Below, piece by piece: positions 33,401 through 43,396 of a stretch of 64,000 nucleotides of DNA. Position numbers and translations under genes: made by a program. The first letter of the stretch is position 1. The number at the start of each line of letters is the position of its first letter. Location of the stretch: contig LR990041.1 in NCBI GenBank assembly GCA_905147135.1, positions 16,553,907-16,617,906 of the forward strand. The letters run 5' to 3'. The notes under the pieces were generated by a model. It saw only the letters and a program-made list of their open reading frames with translations. It searched no databases and was not told the DNA's origin. The DNA is from Blastobasis lacticolella. Taxonomy: Eukaryota; Arthropoda; Insecta; Lepidoptera; Blastobasidae.

Positions 33401-33995
33401 ACTTATTTTTAAAATGGCCAAGTTCAAATAACTATAAGTCTAATGAATGTTTGTTAGGTCTCAACATGCACAATAAATTATTAGTAGGGAAGGTTTTATA
33501 AATAATTAATCAAATCAATTAATTATCAAATTAATATCGTTTCAGTTGCAAATAAATCAGTCTATCATATTCTGCAATTCCACTCAGCGTGTGGAGCTTC
33601 TCGCCAAAAAGATAACCGAGCTGGGCTACTGCTGCTACTACATCCACGCGCGCATGGCGCAGGCGCACCGCAACCGCGTGTTCCACGACTTCCGCGCGGG
33701 ACTCTGCCGCAACCTGGTCTGCTCCGACCTGTTCACGCGCGGCATCGACGTGCAGGCCGTCAACGTGGTGATCAACTTCGACTTCCCGCGCATGGCCGAG
33801 ACGTACCTGCACCGCATCGGGCGCTCGGGCCGCTTCGGCCACCTCGGGATCGCGATCAACCTGATCACGTACGAGGACCGGTTCGCCCTGCACCGGATCG
33901 AGCAGGAGCTGGGCACGGAGATCAAGCCCATCCCGAAGGTGATCGACCCCGCGCTGTACGTGTCGCGCCCCGACGACGACGCGGCCGACAAGTAA
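24432..33995 (+). CDS. me31B: Me31B/DDX6 ATP-dependent DEAD-box RNA helicase, complete
   Basis: Conserved translational repressor and mRNA-decay helicase of P-bodies and germ granules. Seven coding exons with GT/AG borders and consistent phases: 24432-24496, 24570-24651, 25651-25857, 26041-26212, 28979-29129, 29211-29406 and 33546-33995, giving 440 residues. Visible motifs: Q motif GWEKPSPIQ, Walker A AKNGTGKT (101-108), [12 protein letters not shown] (182-185), DEAD (206-209), SAT (237-239), [22 protein letters not shown], and [10 protein letters not shown] from about 380. The N-terminal [15 protein letters not shown] and the DDX6-type insert match this family rather than eIF4A. Start: first ATG of tandem ATG ATG after a stop-rich leader. 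The last exon is strikingly GC-rich at third positions, unlike exons 1-6. Introns 2, 4 and 6 carry transposons but the splice sites are intact, so the gene looks functional. Confidence 0.96.
25350..25500 (+). repeat. Helitron-like repeat fragment in me31B intron 2
   Basis: Starts TCTATACATAGTATAAAAC after an A, the same 5' end as the complete insert at 26289. A CTAG-type 3' end with a hairpin is not found, so it is truncated. Confidence 0.45.
26289..26491 (+). mobile_element. Short Helitron-like insert in me31B intron 4
   Basis: A 203-bp insert starting TCACTACATAGTATAAAACA and ending CGAAGTCGCGCCGGGTCCACTAG (only the last bases CTAG matter here), preceded by A (26288) and followed by T (26492). 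A 5' TC, a 3' CTAG after a GC-rich palindrome, and insertion between A and T are Helitron hallmarks. The body (TCTGTCCCTATGTCCC, ACGCAACGGATTTTGATGCG) is a very common lepidopteran repeat. Confidence 0.6.
26623..26800 (-). mobile_element. Short Helitron-like insert, minus strand, in me31B intron 4
   Basis: Read on the minus strand it starts TCTATACTAATATTATAAAG at 26800 and ends with GCGAAGCCGGGGCAGCTGCTAG at 26623, flanked by A upstream and T downstream, as expected of a Helitron. It is 178 bp, non-autonomous, with no coding capacity. Confidence 0.6.
26871..28127. mobile_element. Rearranged copy of the TAGAGATGTAACGG hAT-like family, me31B intron 4
   Basis: Starts TAGAGATGTAACGGATATCC and ends with its complement CGTTACATCTCTA, but no 8-bp duplication flanks it (ATTATAGC left, CAATAAAT right). 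Inside, 27600-27790 and 27898-28070 are inverted copies of each other (both contain CCCGTATTTTGAAACTATCA or its complement near the GGCGGAAGAATTG block). This suggests two head-to-head partial copies. Full of ATCCGGTATCCGG-type motifs at both ends. Confidence 0.7.
28128..28978 (+). other. Remainder of me31B intron 4
   Basis: AT-rich sequence. 28613-28690 carries GACAATTCACATAGCGCC and GCCATCTAGCCCC, a repeat motif common in lepidopteran genomes. No coding potential recognised. Confidence 0.4.
29453..31500. mobile_element. Inverted-repeat element in me31B intron 6
   Basis: The left end near 29470 (GAAGCAAATCGTATTACTTTT and GATGTTTTCTTACC) is inverted at 31455-31498 (AGTAATATGATTTGCC and AGTAAGAAAACATCAG). 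Arms extend to the GTAACGGTTACAGATAGGAG block (29621) and its complement near 31385. The middle carries smaller inverted pieces (AATAACGTTGAGC-type) near 30605, 30738 and 31040. There are no ORFs of note. Exact ends and target duplication are unclear. Confidence 0.55.
31628..32775. mobile_element. TAGAGATGTAACGG hAT-like element with 8-bp duplication, me31B intron 6
   Basis: Starts TAGAGATGTAACGGATATCC and ends ACTATCCGTTACATCTCTA. GTTTTTAT stands immediately before (31620-31627) and after (32776-32783). The TAGAG terminus fits the hAT end consensus YARNG, and the 8-bp duplication fits hAT. Subterminal regions are dense in CCGGATACCGGATA-type motifs. The interior has no transposase; it holds a degenerate segment related to an RTE C-terminus in other copies. 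It landed in a smaller palindromic MITE whose halves are at about 31562-31627 and 32784-32820. Confidence 0.85.
32776..33545 (+). other. 3' part of me31B intron 6
   Basis: Holds the right half of a MITE split by the hAT-like element (to about 32820) and a related palindrome at about 33200-33316 (GGCTCATTCGATTGCAGTCG pairing with AATTCAATCGAGCC). The rest is featureless up to the acceptor CGTTTCAG before 33546. Confidence 0.5.
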
Positions 33996-35800
33996 CGCCT
34001 CGCGCCGCCGCGCGAGAACGCGCGTACTAACGTTCTCAGGACTTGCTGACTGGTGAAAGGAATTAGCATAAAATTACAAAAACAAAAAACTTATTTGTAA
34101 AAAGTGTAATGAATTTATTGTAACAAAATGTGCGTGTAAATAGTTTATCGTGAAATAAGACTTACCCCGAATGGGGTTACTTTTTTTAAAAAGTGTATAT
34201 AAAACAAACATCAGGACTTTACAGAAGGGTCGTCGCGCTCTTTGTCCATATTGGATATCGGACGCGATTATCCATTGTTAAAACGTAAAATATTTATCTG
34301 AAAACCTGCTGTGAGAGTCTACCTAGATTTGTCGGTGATCTTAACATAAATTGTGGTAGACTTTTGACAGAATAAAAGCGAACAACCTACTCATAAGTAA
34401 TGTATTGAACTAGCACCAATGTTAATTTAATGTAAAACGAAATAATTAAATAGAGACATTTTGTAAAACAGTGTTATGAGTAGGTTTAAAAGACTAGCTC
34501 AAACAACATTAATACATCGAATGTGAGTAAATTTTGTAACAGTATCAAGGATGTTCTTTCTGTCCGCTTGAATGAACACCCATTTTCTTCAAGCCGTACA
34601 GGAGCAAGAGGTCTAGATAACGCAAGTTCTTGACTTTTTAAAAGCTAATTTGCTGTAATTACTCAATTACACTTGAAATGTCGTCTTCTTAAACTTGTGC
34701 TAAATTGGCCTTGTTGCAACTGTATGTATTCTATACCATTAAAAGATTTGTTTTGAAGCGGTTTCAGTCACAGTTAATTTAAAATGATTCTAGGCTAACT
34801 GTGGGCAACATTTTCAAAACAGAGAAATATATTTTTCTTGTTTACAAGTGAGAGTTTCTAGGAAATGATCTCTGTTGTTGCCTACCGTGCTTTGATGATA
34901 AAGAAACTTTCTTTGTAGAATTTGAAGTAGGTGGGAATGTGACTGCTAACAAGGCGGGGCAATGCGCTAGCCGGCACGGCTTGCGGTGCGGCTCATTGCA
35001 GCGCCTGGGGGATGTCGAGAGCCTCAGTTTTAATTATCAAAACATGTAGTCTGGCTCGGGGATTTAAATTTTCGGGATGTCAAGTGAAGAGTCTTAGTCA
35101 AAAATTTTAGCAGTTTGGATTCTGAGTACCACGTAGTTTACGCTGTCATTTTAATGACATTAATTTATTTACTGATAAATTAATTTGTTCTACAAGAACA
35201 ATATACTGCTATTGGGAATCATTATCTGTGATATATAACATAAAATATAAATATATGATTTGATGGTACAAATTTTGGTGAACTAGAATTCTTTCATCAT
35301 GAGAGCATTAAAATTGGTCTTCCAATATTGTCGATGTTTGAAATTAAGCAATAAGAGCGCAATACGTATAAGATTTTGAGACTAGTGTTGCGAGACACGT
35401 GAAATATTGAAATAAGCTGCATATTTCGACAATTAATGTAAAGTACACTGGAATAAACCATCGGTTGTATCTATATTTTTTATTTGTTAGCTACAAAAGG
35501 CAACTAAGCCACATTTTATTTGTATTAATTTAATTTACTAAATCATGCTCTTTATTATTTCACTTAATATTAAATAGCAGTGACCATTATACCCCAATCG
35601 GATTGTATCACTGGCAGTGTGAAATTATATGTATATTACATACATAATACTTATTGTATTTAATTTATTTTAAAACATTTTAATTCAGATCAGAACTGTG
35701 AATTTATTGGCTAAAAATAAACTCTTCACGCCAAAACTTGTTTTTTTTTACGAATCCAAACTTTGTTTTCGACTGGAGATCTCCTTCCAGCCTTCTCGCT
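33996..35800 (+). other. Probable 3' UTR of me31B and downstream flank
   Basis: No gene is recognised. AATAAA-type signals occur near 34371 and 35453, either of which could be a poly(A) signal for me31B. The 3' end is not determinable from sequence alone. GC content drops sharply right after the stop codon and a short GC-rich leader (33996-34022). Confidence 0.4.
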
Positions 35801-35839
35801 CTGGCTAGATCCATCTGTATCATCGCAAACATGTAGCGC

Positions 35840-36240
35840 ACTCAGGTAAACTGACTTGCCGGTCCGGGTATCCAATCAGTGAATCTGGCCAAGATACCAG
35901 ATTGGGGGTCAAGCTGATTCGACCACATTGCTGCCCCTGTGGTGGACCATGGTCTTTCATGCAGATGTCCACGCCGCGCAGGCACGTGGCAATAAATGAC
36001 GTCATCCGTAGGGCCTTTATCACCGTCAACGTACCGGCCGTATTGGAGCCGAATGGTACCGTACGTGACGATGGCAAGAGGCCTGACGGTATGACGCTCA
36101 TTGCTTAGCAACGTGGGAAGACGCTAGTGTGGACACTGGCGCCGTCCCATGTAGCCGTCACCACCCGTTGCACTGCTGTTGAGGACTGCCGAGGACCTCA
36201 AGCGGAGGATATAGGAAAGTCTAGACCAGGATTTCATGTT
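35840..36240 (+). pseudogene. Degenerate retroelement C-terminal fragment (CPCG and RPDG motifs)
   Basis: A frame at 35902-36108 reads CCPCGG, RRHVAINDVIRRAF, VPAVLEPNGTVRDDGKRPDG and stops; a second frame continues VWTLAPSHVAVT. This cysteine-plus-RPDG module recurs at the C-end of RT-type retroelement proteins in insects and molluscs; I recognise the pattern but cannot name the family. It is frameshifted and short. Confidence 0.45.
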
Positions 36241-37732
36241 CGTTTAGGGTCCAGACATTGGGACCGTGGGGCCCTAGACCAAAACTTTTTTTCAGATATA
36301 ACGTATGAGATTAAATTAAAGATCAAAAATGTAAACAAATGGGTTGCTACTATAAAAAAATAACTCAAATGTTGCGTTTGTTCCCGTTGAGTCACACCAT
36401 TTTGTGTAACACTGTTACCCATTGAGAAAAAAATTACCGATTAGTAACACTTACTCAATGCCACATTATTTTTCCCTTTGAGTGACAGGGGTAACTCAAC
36501 AAAACGCTGTGTTCCCGTTAAGTAACACCTTCTTTTGTAAAATCATTGTTCAAATACATCTTGACTTAATAAAACGATTATACCACAATAACGAGTATCT
36601 CTTAAATCAACTAAACGTTTGATCGTAAAGAATAGTACATTCATTAGTGTAATTCAGATGTATTGCTATGACCCCAAGGTAAGTAACTAAAATATGAATC
36701 AGAAACAACGGCGGAACCACAACAATCCAGGCTCAATTGATAGTCTGTTATCTGCACTAGACCAGCCGGAAATCGAATGCGTTCCTCACAGAGCTATGTT
36801 GTTTTTTTTAATTCTTTATGATAAACTTATAACTAGTACAAATGCAAAAACTAGGAAGCTAGGATCTAGCTATCACCGTAACTCTACAAAAACTTGTCTA
36901 AAGGTGTAGTTTTATATGTATATTTGATTGAGATAATCAAAATTGAAATAACATGTTGACTAATTTTTAAATTATTTTTTTTGTGTATTGCCGGACCCGG
37001 TTATAAGCAAACTTTGATTTTTTTTTCTACAAAAACTACAAGCCATATCGTTCTCGGAATTTTACTCTGATGTATGTAATGGTAATAACTATTGTATTCC
37101 TCAATAAAACTAAGGTGAGACAAAATGAGGGTTCTTAACACACTGTGCGCAGTTGTTTCTGATTCATATTTTAGTTACTTACCTTGGGGTCATAGCAATG
37201 CATCTGAATTACACTAATGAATGTACTATTCTTTACGATCAAACGTTTAGTTGATTTAAGAGATACTCGTTATTGTGGTATAATCGTTTTATTAAGTCAA
37301 GATGTATTTGAACAATGATTTTACAAAAGAAGGTGTTACTTAACGGGAACACAGCGTTTTGTTGAGTTACCCCTGTCACTCAAAGGGGAAAATAATGTGG
37401 CATTGAGTAACAGTGTTACTAAGGTACTAGCGCATACGAAGGCCCGGCCTCTACGAACGCCCACTTTTAAAAAAGCGCGCTTTTTTCTCCCTACACGTTC
37501 GAAATTTGGCGCCCGCATCCTTTAATACTAAACTAAACGCATAGTGGCGCCAAACTACTTCCGGCCGCTGCCATTTTCTAACACCTCGTTCACTTCTCTC
37601 TGGACGCCGTCGTTGTCGCGTGATTATAACCTTGCTGTGTTTGTGTTTGGTATTCTTTCCAAAAATAGCGGCATTTTCAGTGTCATTGTACTAAAATATT
37701 GTTATATGATAACTACAGACTAGAACGTAGTG

Positions 37733-38519
37733 GTAAGTTCACCAATTATTATAATATTTATCGATTTGTGACAATTATAGCGCCACTATGTAAAATGCGT
37801 AGTATGGCCCGGGCCTACGTAAAGGTCTATGGGCTTTCCTAAATATATGAGCATTTTTTTTGTTTTTTTTTTTTTCGACGGCCTGTGTTTCCAATGGTCA
37901 ACATGCTGGACAGCCGCCTGGGATCCCGGGTTCGATGCCCGGTTGAGCAGAAATATAAAAGGCTTTTTTAGCGAGTGGACTCTTAGATCAAAGCACGACT
38001 TTGGGACCCTGATGTCAGAGTTTTAAGACAGGCATACGTTCGGTGTTTCTGGCTTGCACCCATAAAAGAAGAATTTAGTTTCTTAGCTCCGGTCTTGATG
38101 AAGCAATGTGAATTGTCTAAGGAAACTTGTTATTTATCTGTCATGCATGTCAACCTATAATGCAGGCATGTTAAAATAGGCACTGTATAGTTTATGAATA
38201 GTTATCATTTACACCTATAAATATATTTTGTATAGTTGTAATAATAGGATTTTGGTATTATATACGAACATTCTTACCATCACGTCTTTTTCCCATGGGG
38301 GTAAACAGAGACCATGGATCTCCACGTGCTACGATCCTTGCACACCCTCTCCCGATCTCTTTTGCTTTATTCACATCCATTACTTTACCATTCATTCCTC
38401 ATCTAACGTTCAAAGTAGCGAAGCGACTCACCGGAGCCTGCTTTTCGCTCTCATGGGAAACGAGACGTGATGAAATTTGGTTTTAAGTAAGTAATATTAG
38501 TTTTCCTTTTGATAAGTAG
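37733..38519 (+). other. Predicted 5' UTR intron of the pogo-like transposase gene
   Basis: Donor GTAAGT after AACGTAGTG and acceptor TAAGTAG, four bases before the ATG at 38523. Inside lie a tRNA-like sequence (37876-37955) and a degenerate repeat near 38283-38470 (GGTAAACAGAGACCATGG), so the intron has collected insertions. Splicing here is a prediction. Confidence 0.45.
37876..37955 (+). repeat. tRNA-like sequence, probably a SINE head
   Basis: Contains TGGTCAACATGCTGGA followed by GGGTTCGATGCCCGGTTGAG, resembling A and B boxes and a T-arm, but the acceptor and anticodon arms are not convincing. It is more likely a SINE 5' region inserted in the transposon leader intron than a tRNA gene. 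Confidence 0.4.
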
Positions 38520-38522
38520 ATT

Positions 38523-40583
38523 ATGGATCCACAACCAAAGAAAAAAAGAGGCCTTTGGACTGAAGAGGATTTAAAAAAAGCATTAAGTGACATTACCAAC
38601 AAACGTCTTTCCCAACGACAGGCAGAAACTACGTATAAAATTCCCAGACGCAATCTGCGAAATTACCTGAATGAAAACTGTTTTAATAATAAAGCGGTTA
38701 AAAAATGTGTTTTGACTAAAGACCAAGAACGAGATTTAGTTTCTAGAATCAAGAGATTTGCTAAAATAGGCGTCCCTCTGACTCCTAAGAGGATTCGAAA
38801 GCAAGCTTATATTTTTTGTGAAAAGAAAGGCATTAAAAACAACTTCAACAAAAAAAAACGTTCTGCTGGCAAAAATTGGTTAAAAGAATTTCTGAAACGA
38901 AATCCAGATATATCAAAACGTAAAGCCCAATTTATGAACCCGGCGCGCGCCCAAAAATTGAATAGATATATTGTTGATAAGCACTTCCAGTCAGTTAAAG
39001 AATTATATTCTGAATTAGATATTACTAACCATCCTGAACGACTATATAACATAGATGAAAAAGGATGCCGGCTAAGTCTACACCACCAGCAAGTTGTTTT
39101 GGCTGCAAAGGGTACAAAAAGGGTGCACTTAATAGCTCCTGAGCATGCTGAAAATATAACAATAGCTATGTGCGTTAATGCAACCGGGAATGCTATCCCG
39201 CCATTTATATTGTTTAAGGGCAAACGGATGAAACCCGAATTTAACGATAACCTACCTGCAGGAAGTTTGGTCCGAATGGCACCAAAAGGCAGCATGACTA
39301 CCGACTTATTTATTGAGTTCCTCGATCATTTCTCTAAATTTAAGTCACCTGGAAGATGTTTGCTCATCTTTGATGGAGCATCATCCCACTTAGACTACCG
39401 TATCGCTGAAAAAGCAGATGAACATAATATTGAACTCTATTGCCTTCCATCCAACACGACACACGAACTACAGCCACTTGATAAATCTGTCAATAAATCG
39501 TTCGAGCATCACTGGGATCAAGAGTTGTTATCTTATAATGATCAGAACCCCAACAACAAAATTACAAAAGCACGCTTTAACAAAATATTTTCAAAAGTTT
39601 GGGTTAAGTGTATGACCCAAGAAAATATTATTAATGGGTTTCGAGCAACGGTTCTCTACCCTTTTGATCCTAGTGCTATTCCAGATGAGGCGTATGCGCC
39701 CTCTATACTTACAGAACTGCCAGCTCCACCTAAAAATCAAGGTCATAGTAATTTAAATGACTGTAATCATTCAGGATCTTCTTCACCAGTAATAATAAAT
39801 CCCGTCGGTTTTGATTGTCCATCTAGGCCTTTTGGAACTCAGGATGGTTCTGATACTGATGTCACATTTTGTGAAGATGAAGAAATTGGAAACTTCGGAG
39901 TTACTTTGCAAATTCAACACGATTCAAGTCAACTGAGCTTAAGATCGCCTGATTTTAATTCAAAAAAATTAGTGGATTACAGTTCATCAGAATCTGAACA
40001 ATCGGCTATGGAGCAAAATGCATTTATTGAACCAGTACGTTATAACACACCGATTCCTTCTACTTCAGGTCTTCAACGTCTTTCGTGCAATATAGTACAC
40101 CACTCCTCAACTTCAAGCTCAGATACATCAGATGTTGACGATTATGATTTTAAAATACAGCAGCTGTATCAACCTCGAACTAAGAATATTAGGATATTTT
40201 CCTCAACTTCCGAATCTGATGAAGAATATATGAAATCTACCATCACTACAGAGAAACTTCAAGAAGTTTATGATTCAGAAGATGAAAAGCCCTTGTCAGA
40301 ATTGAAGCAATCTGCAAAAAACTCTGAGGTTTCCATTACATCTTTTCAAGAGCTTTTACCTACCCCAAACTACGCAATCACAAAAACGAACCCAAGGCGC
40401 AAAGCCTTAAATTATATTGGGCAAAGAATAACAAAAAACCTATTCACTGAAAAAGAGATACCAAAAGAAAAAAACAAAAAGAAAGAAAATACAAATTCAG
40501 TTACGGATAGTAAACTAATCAAAAACCTAAAAAATACAAAAAAAATAAGCTACAGGACAGAGTTACAAAAAACAAAGATTTAA
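38523..40583 (+). CDS. Pogo-like DDE transposase (686 residues), C-terminus cut by a frameshift
   Basis: Transposase of the pogo/Tigger/jerky group. The N-terminus (LWTEEDLKKALSDITNKRLS, RRNLRNYL) is a psq/CENP-B-type helix-turn-helix, followed by a second DNA-binding half (VPLTPKRIRKQA, WLKEFLKRNPDISKR). The DDE domain has catalytic candidates D177 (YNIDEKG), D284 (LIFDGASSH) and D320 (ELQPLDKSVNKSFEHHW). The remaining 300 residues are Ser/Asp-rich and then Lys-rich. The ATG at 38523 follows a predicted leader-intron acceptor. The frame ends in TAA at 40581, but the next frame continues without a break into a Lys-rich linker and PHD finger, so the true protein was probably about 760 residues and a poly-A run indel truncated this copy. 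Confidence 0.9.
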   Translation: MDPQPKKKRGLWTEEDLKKALSDITNKRLSQRQAETTYKIPRRNLRNYLNENCFNNKAVKKCVLTKDQERDLVSRIKRFAKIGVPLTPKRIRKQAYIFCEKKGIKNNFNKKKRSAGKNWLKEFLKRNPDISKRKAQFMNPARAQKLNRYIVDKHFQSVKELYSELDITNHPERLYNIDEKGCRLSLHHQQVVLAAKGTKRVHLIAPEHAENITIAMCVNATGNAIPPFILFKGKRMKPEFNDNLPAGSLVRMAPKGSMTTDLFIEFLDHFSKFKSPGRCLLIFDGASSHLDYRIAEKADEHNIELYCLPSNTTHELQPLDKSVNKSFEHHWDQELLSYNDQNPNNKITKARFNKIFSKVWVKCMTQENIINGFRATVLYPFDPSAIPDEAYAPSILTELPAPPKNQGHSNLNDCNHSGSSSPVIINPVGFDCPSRPFGTQDGSDTDVTFCEDEEIGNFGVTLQIQHDSSQLSLRSPDFNSKKLVDYSSSESEQSAMEQNAFIEPVRYNTPIPSTSGLQRLSCNIVHHSSTSSSDTSDVDDYDFKIQQLYQPRTKNIRIFSSTSESDEEYMKSTITTEKLQEVYDSEDEKPLSELKQSAKNSEVSITSFQELLPTPNYAITKTNPRRKALNYIGQRITKNLFTEKEIPKEKNKKKENTNSVTDSKLIKNLKNTKKISYRTELQKTKI

Positions 40584-40804
40584 AATCTAAAAAGAGAGCT
40601 ACCGAAACAAAATCAAATTATAAAAAAAAGAAGGTTACCAAAGATAAGAAGAAAGCGACTGAAAAGTGGTACTGCCATGCTTGCAAGACTGAAAGGGTTG
40701 AAGCTATGAGAAAATGCGTCACTTGTCAGCAATGGTATCACGAAGAATGTGTAGGTCTTACCAAAAACGATCGAGAAGAATTTGTGTGTCCAGACTGCGG
40801 GTAG
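40584..40804 (+). pseudogene. Detached C-terminal PHD finger of the pogo-like transposase
   Basis: In the frame shifted relative to the 686-residue ORF, a Lys-rich linker leads to WYCHACKTERVEAMRKC, VTCQQWYHEECVGL and FVCPDCG then stop, a C4HC3 PHD-type finger. The reading frame stays open upstream past the ORF stop to at least 40550, which places the indel in the A-runs at about 40530-40550. Confidence 0.8.
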
Positions 40805-41704
40805 TTTGCAAAATTATGTTATGGTTTTGGAGCAGGATGGGTTGATTTTGATTGATGAAACACTGCCGACCAAAAAGTTCCTAATTATATGTATTAATTT
40901 AAGTATTCTGATTTGTTGGCTTTCGTATAATGTAGGATTTGTTGATTTATAGATCTTTTTTTTAATTGATATTTTTTTTAGTGTATCTGTCGAATTTACA
41001 AGTTCGCGTAATGTTTGAATTCCTTAAATTTTTATTTTCAATATAAAGATCGTTTAATATATTTGATATCCCTAGTAAGGCCCACTCAAAAAACGAGTGG
41101 CAAATGAAGACTGAAAATTTAGCTTCTCATATTATTAGTATGTAGAGTTACTGTTTTGTTATCAGAAATAATTGTTTTTTTATTGATTTATAGCAGAGTT
41201 TTATTTTTTTAACTATTTTTGTTTTTCGTACATGGGTCAAGGCCCAGTGTGCATTTTTATAATGATATTTCTTAAAAATATCTATAATAACTGATATTTG
41301 AAACTAGTAAACAAGATTTTCGAACCATTTTTTGAAAATATTAAGTAGATTTTGAATAATAGTTAATCAAAAACGGGCCTAAGAAAGGGCCAGGGCCTGT
41401 AACTAGGCCCACAGTAGAGTTTTTAAAAAACATTCTTTAATATAGTTTTAAGTGAGAATATTGATCTTTTTGTATTATTTTTAGAAGTATAATAAAACGG
41501 TGCGTCATTACAAATTGTAATTTTTCTCAAACCCTTAAAATATATGTTTTTATTGCGATTTTAAATAAGGTGGGCCTTCCTGTGTGCCGGTACCTTAATC
41601 GGTAATTTTTTTCTCAATGGGTAACAGTGTTACACAAAATGGTGTGACTCAACGGGAACAAACGAACATTTCGTTTCGAACAACGGGAACAAACGAAATG
41701 TTGG

Positions 41705-42786
41705 ATTACTTAAATTATTGAAATATTGATTAAAATTATTGCATTCAAAATAAAGAAATGGTAATGGTAAGAAATTATAAACTATTGGTTCGTTGTTGTA
41801 GTAGGTACATTATTGCAGAGGTTTGGAAAGTTAGGGATTGACCGACGCCGAGATATATTGAATTAATTTCTAAATATTCCATAAAATAATATAAGATTCA
41901 AAATGGCGGCCACTTCTTTTTAATATTGGACTAGTGTTCTTGGACTAATAGTTTCCGAGTTACTTTTTACGTTTAATAAATTGAATAAATGGGGGTAAAT
42001 CGATTCGTTTCCTTTTTGAAAGTTTACCAGCCATTGTAAAGCACACTGAAAAGTGGCTATGCAAACTAAAGGTTTTATACCCCTGGATAGTCTCTGACAT
42101 TGACAGTTGTGTGTTTAAATTTGTTATCTTTAATTTAATTTCCAACGTTAAACGCGTATTAAGACCGCAGAGCTGGCTCGTACCTCGGACAGAGAATAAG
42201 CGTCGCTATTCAACGAGGCCACGCAGCTAGCTTTCTGGAGGCTTAACATGAACTTTTTAAAAACCATCCAAGTTCCGTGTAGTTTACAGGCAAGCCTTAA
42301 ACAGAATTGTTTAGAATCGTACCATGAGCGCTTTTCGGTGAACTGTAGGTCGATAATTCTTTTTACTACTTGTCCGTATCATCCTCCTCACAATAATATT
42401 GTGTCATCTACCGTCTCCATCATCAGATCAGCTCATTGACACCATAATATTGAATGGTCATCTGACTTTAGACGCGTATGCAACATTTTAATTCAATAGA
42501 ATAATCAAACATCGAGTCGACAGAATTATTAACAGTGCTCTAGAACCAATGGTTTCATAGTTATTAAAGTTTTTACTTTAACAGCTGTCCCTAAACATAG
42601 GCTGTCTTATCTATGCGAGGTATGTCACAACACAATATGAGGACCAATATTCGGACATGTGCTAAAAAGAAATATCGAATTGGTACTTAGGTACCTATTT
42701 ACCATGAGCTCTCAAGACCTAAACAAAATTGCCTTTCTTATTCGTACCATGAACAACATTTAGCAGGCTTGTCAGAAAACAATTCT
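41705..42786. other. Non-coding stretch between the foldback and Harbinger elements
   Basis: AT-rich. I see no genes, RNAs or transposon termini. AAGATTCAAAATGGCGGCCA near 41890 contains a GCCAT/ATGGC core that recurs near other insertions (59930), possibly a repeat piece. Confidence 0.4.
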
Positions 42787-43396
42787 GGGGGTCTAAAAAG
42801 GCCACATTGGGTGTTTCATAATATGATCATAATATTTTCATTTCGCAAATCGCAAAATGGCCCTTGACCAATGAAACGCCAAATGATTCATTTTATTATT
42901 CATTTTGCAATTCATCCTATTTGACAGTTTTGTACGGCAATTCGTAAAATGGTCCACTTATTATGAATTGCTAATATGTCAAATAGGAGAATTCTTAGAA
43001 GTTACTGAATGAGCAACATCTTTGTTTCATATTTCAGTTTTACTTAAGTAAGTATAAAATTTTTCACAAAGTTACAATTTTCATTTTGATTGATGTCGTG
43101 GTTTTAGAGCATTTATTGTAAAATATTAGTATTTATGAACAATACTAAAAATATGCGGGAATCTTCAGTAGCGTAGCGGCGGGACTGTTTTTCTTTTAAA
43201 AGCACGGGAAACTTCGGTTACGTTGCGGCGAGTGCGCGGCGGCTAGCTGGAAATTTTAAATTACTTTTTCAATATTTTGATTGTAAATTACTTACTTACT
43301 AATTTATTTGTGTGTATAGTTGTGGTTGTGGTTAATTTCTTTTTACAAAAAGTGTAATACGTTAAACTTCCTAATTAGTATTAAACAATTATCATT

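Larger units (their letters stand above)
37422..41595 (+). mobile_element. Pogo-like (Tc1/mariner superfamily) transposon, 4.17 kb, with TA duplication
   Basis: Left end AGGTACTAGCGCATACGAAG, right end CTTCCTGTGTGCCGGTACCT, imperfect 24-bp inverted repeats (19 of 24 match). TA flanks both sides (37420-37421 and 41596-41597). It contains a spliced 5' leader, a DDE transposase gene and its displaced PHD finger. It is inserted in the right arm of a foldback element. Confidence 0.88.
36366..41704. mobile_element. Foldback element with TIRs of about 345 bp, split by a pogo-like transposon
   Basis: The left arm (36366-36709) starts AATGTTGCGTTTGTTCCCGT and ends AATCAGAAACAAC. The right arm begins GTTGTTTCTGATT at 37152 and runs to 37421, then resumes at 41598 and ends near 41665-41704 with CAACGGGAACAAACGAA. 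The two right-arm parts fit the left arm exactly once the pogo element and one TA are removed. The loop (36710-37151) has no ORF. A second terminal GGGAACAAACGAA unit at the right end looks like a local duplication. The superfamily is unknown. Confidence 0.8.

Noticed and set aside
33531..34069. Long minus-strand frames opposite the last me31B exon
   Set aside because: They are produced by the GC-rich exon, which lowers stop density; the plus strand encodes conserved helicase motifs.
38228..38486. Short plus-strand frames upstream of the transposase as an extra gene
   Set aside because: They lie in the predicted leader intron and overlap a common lepidopteran repeat; no domain seen.
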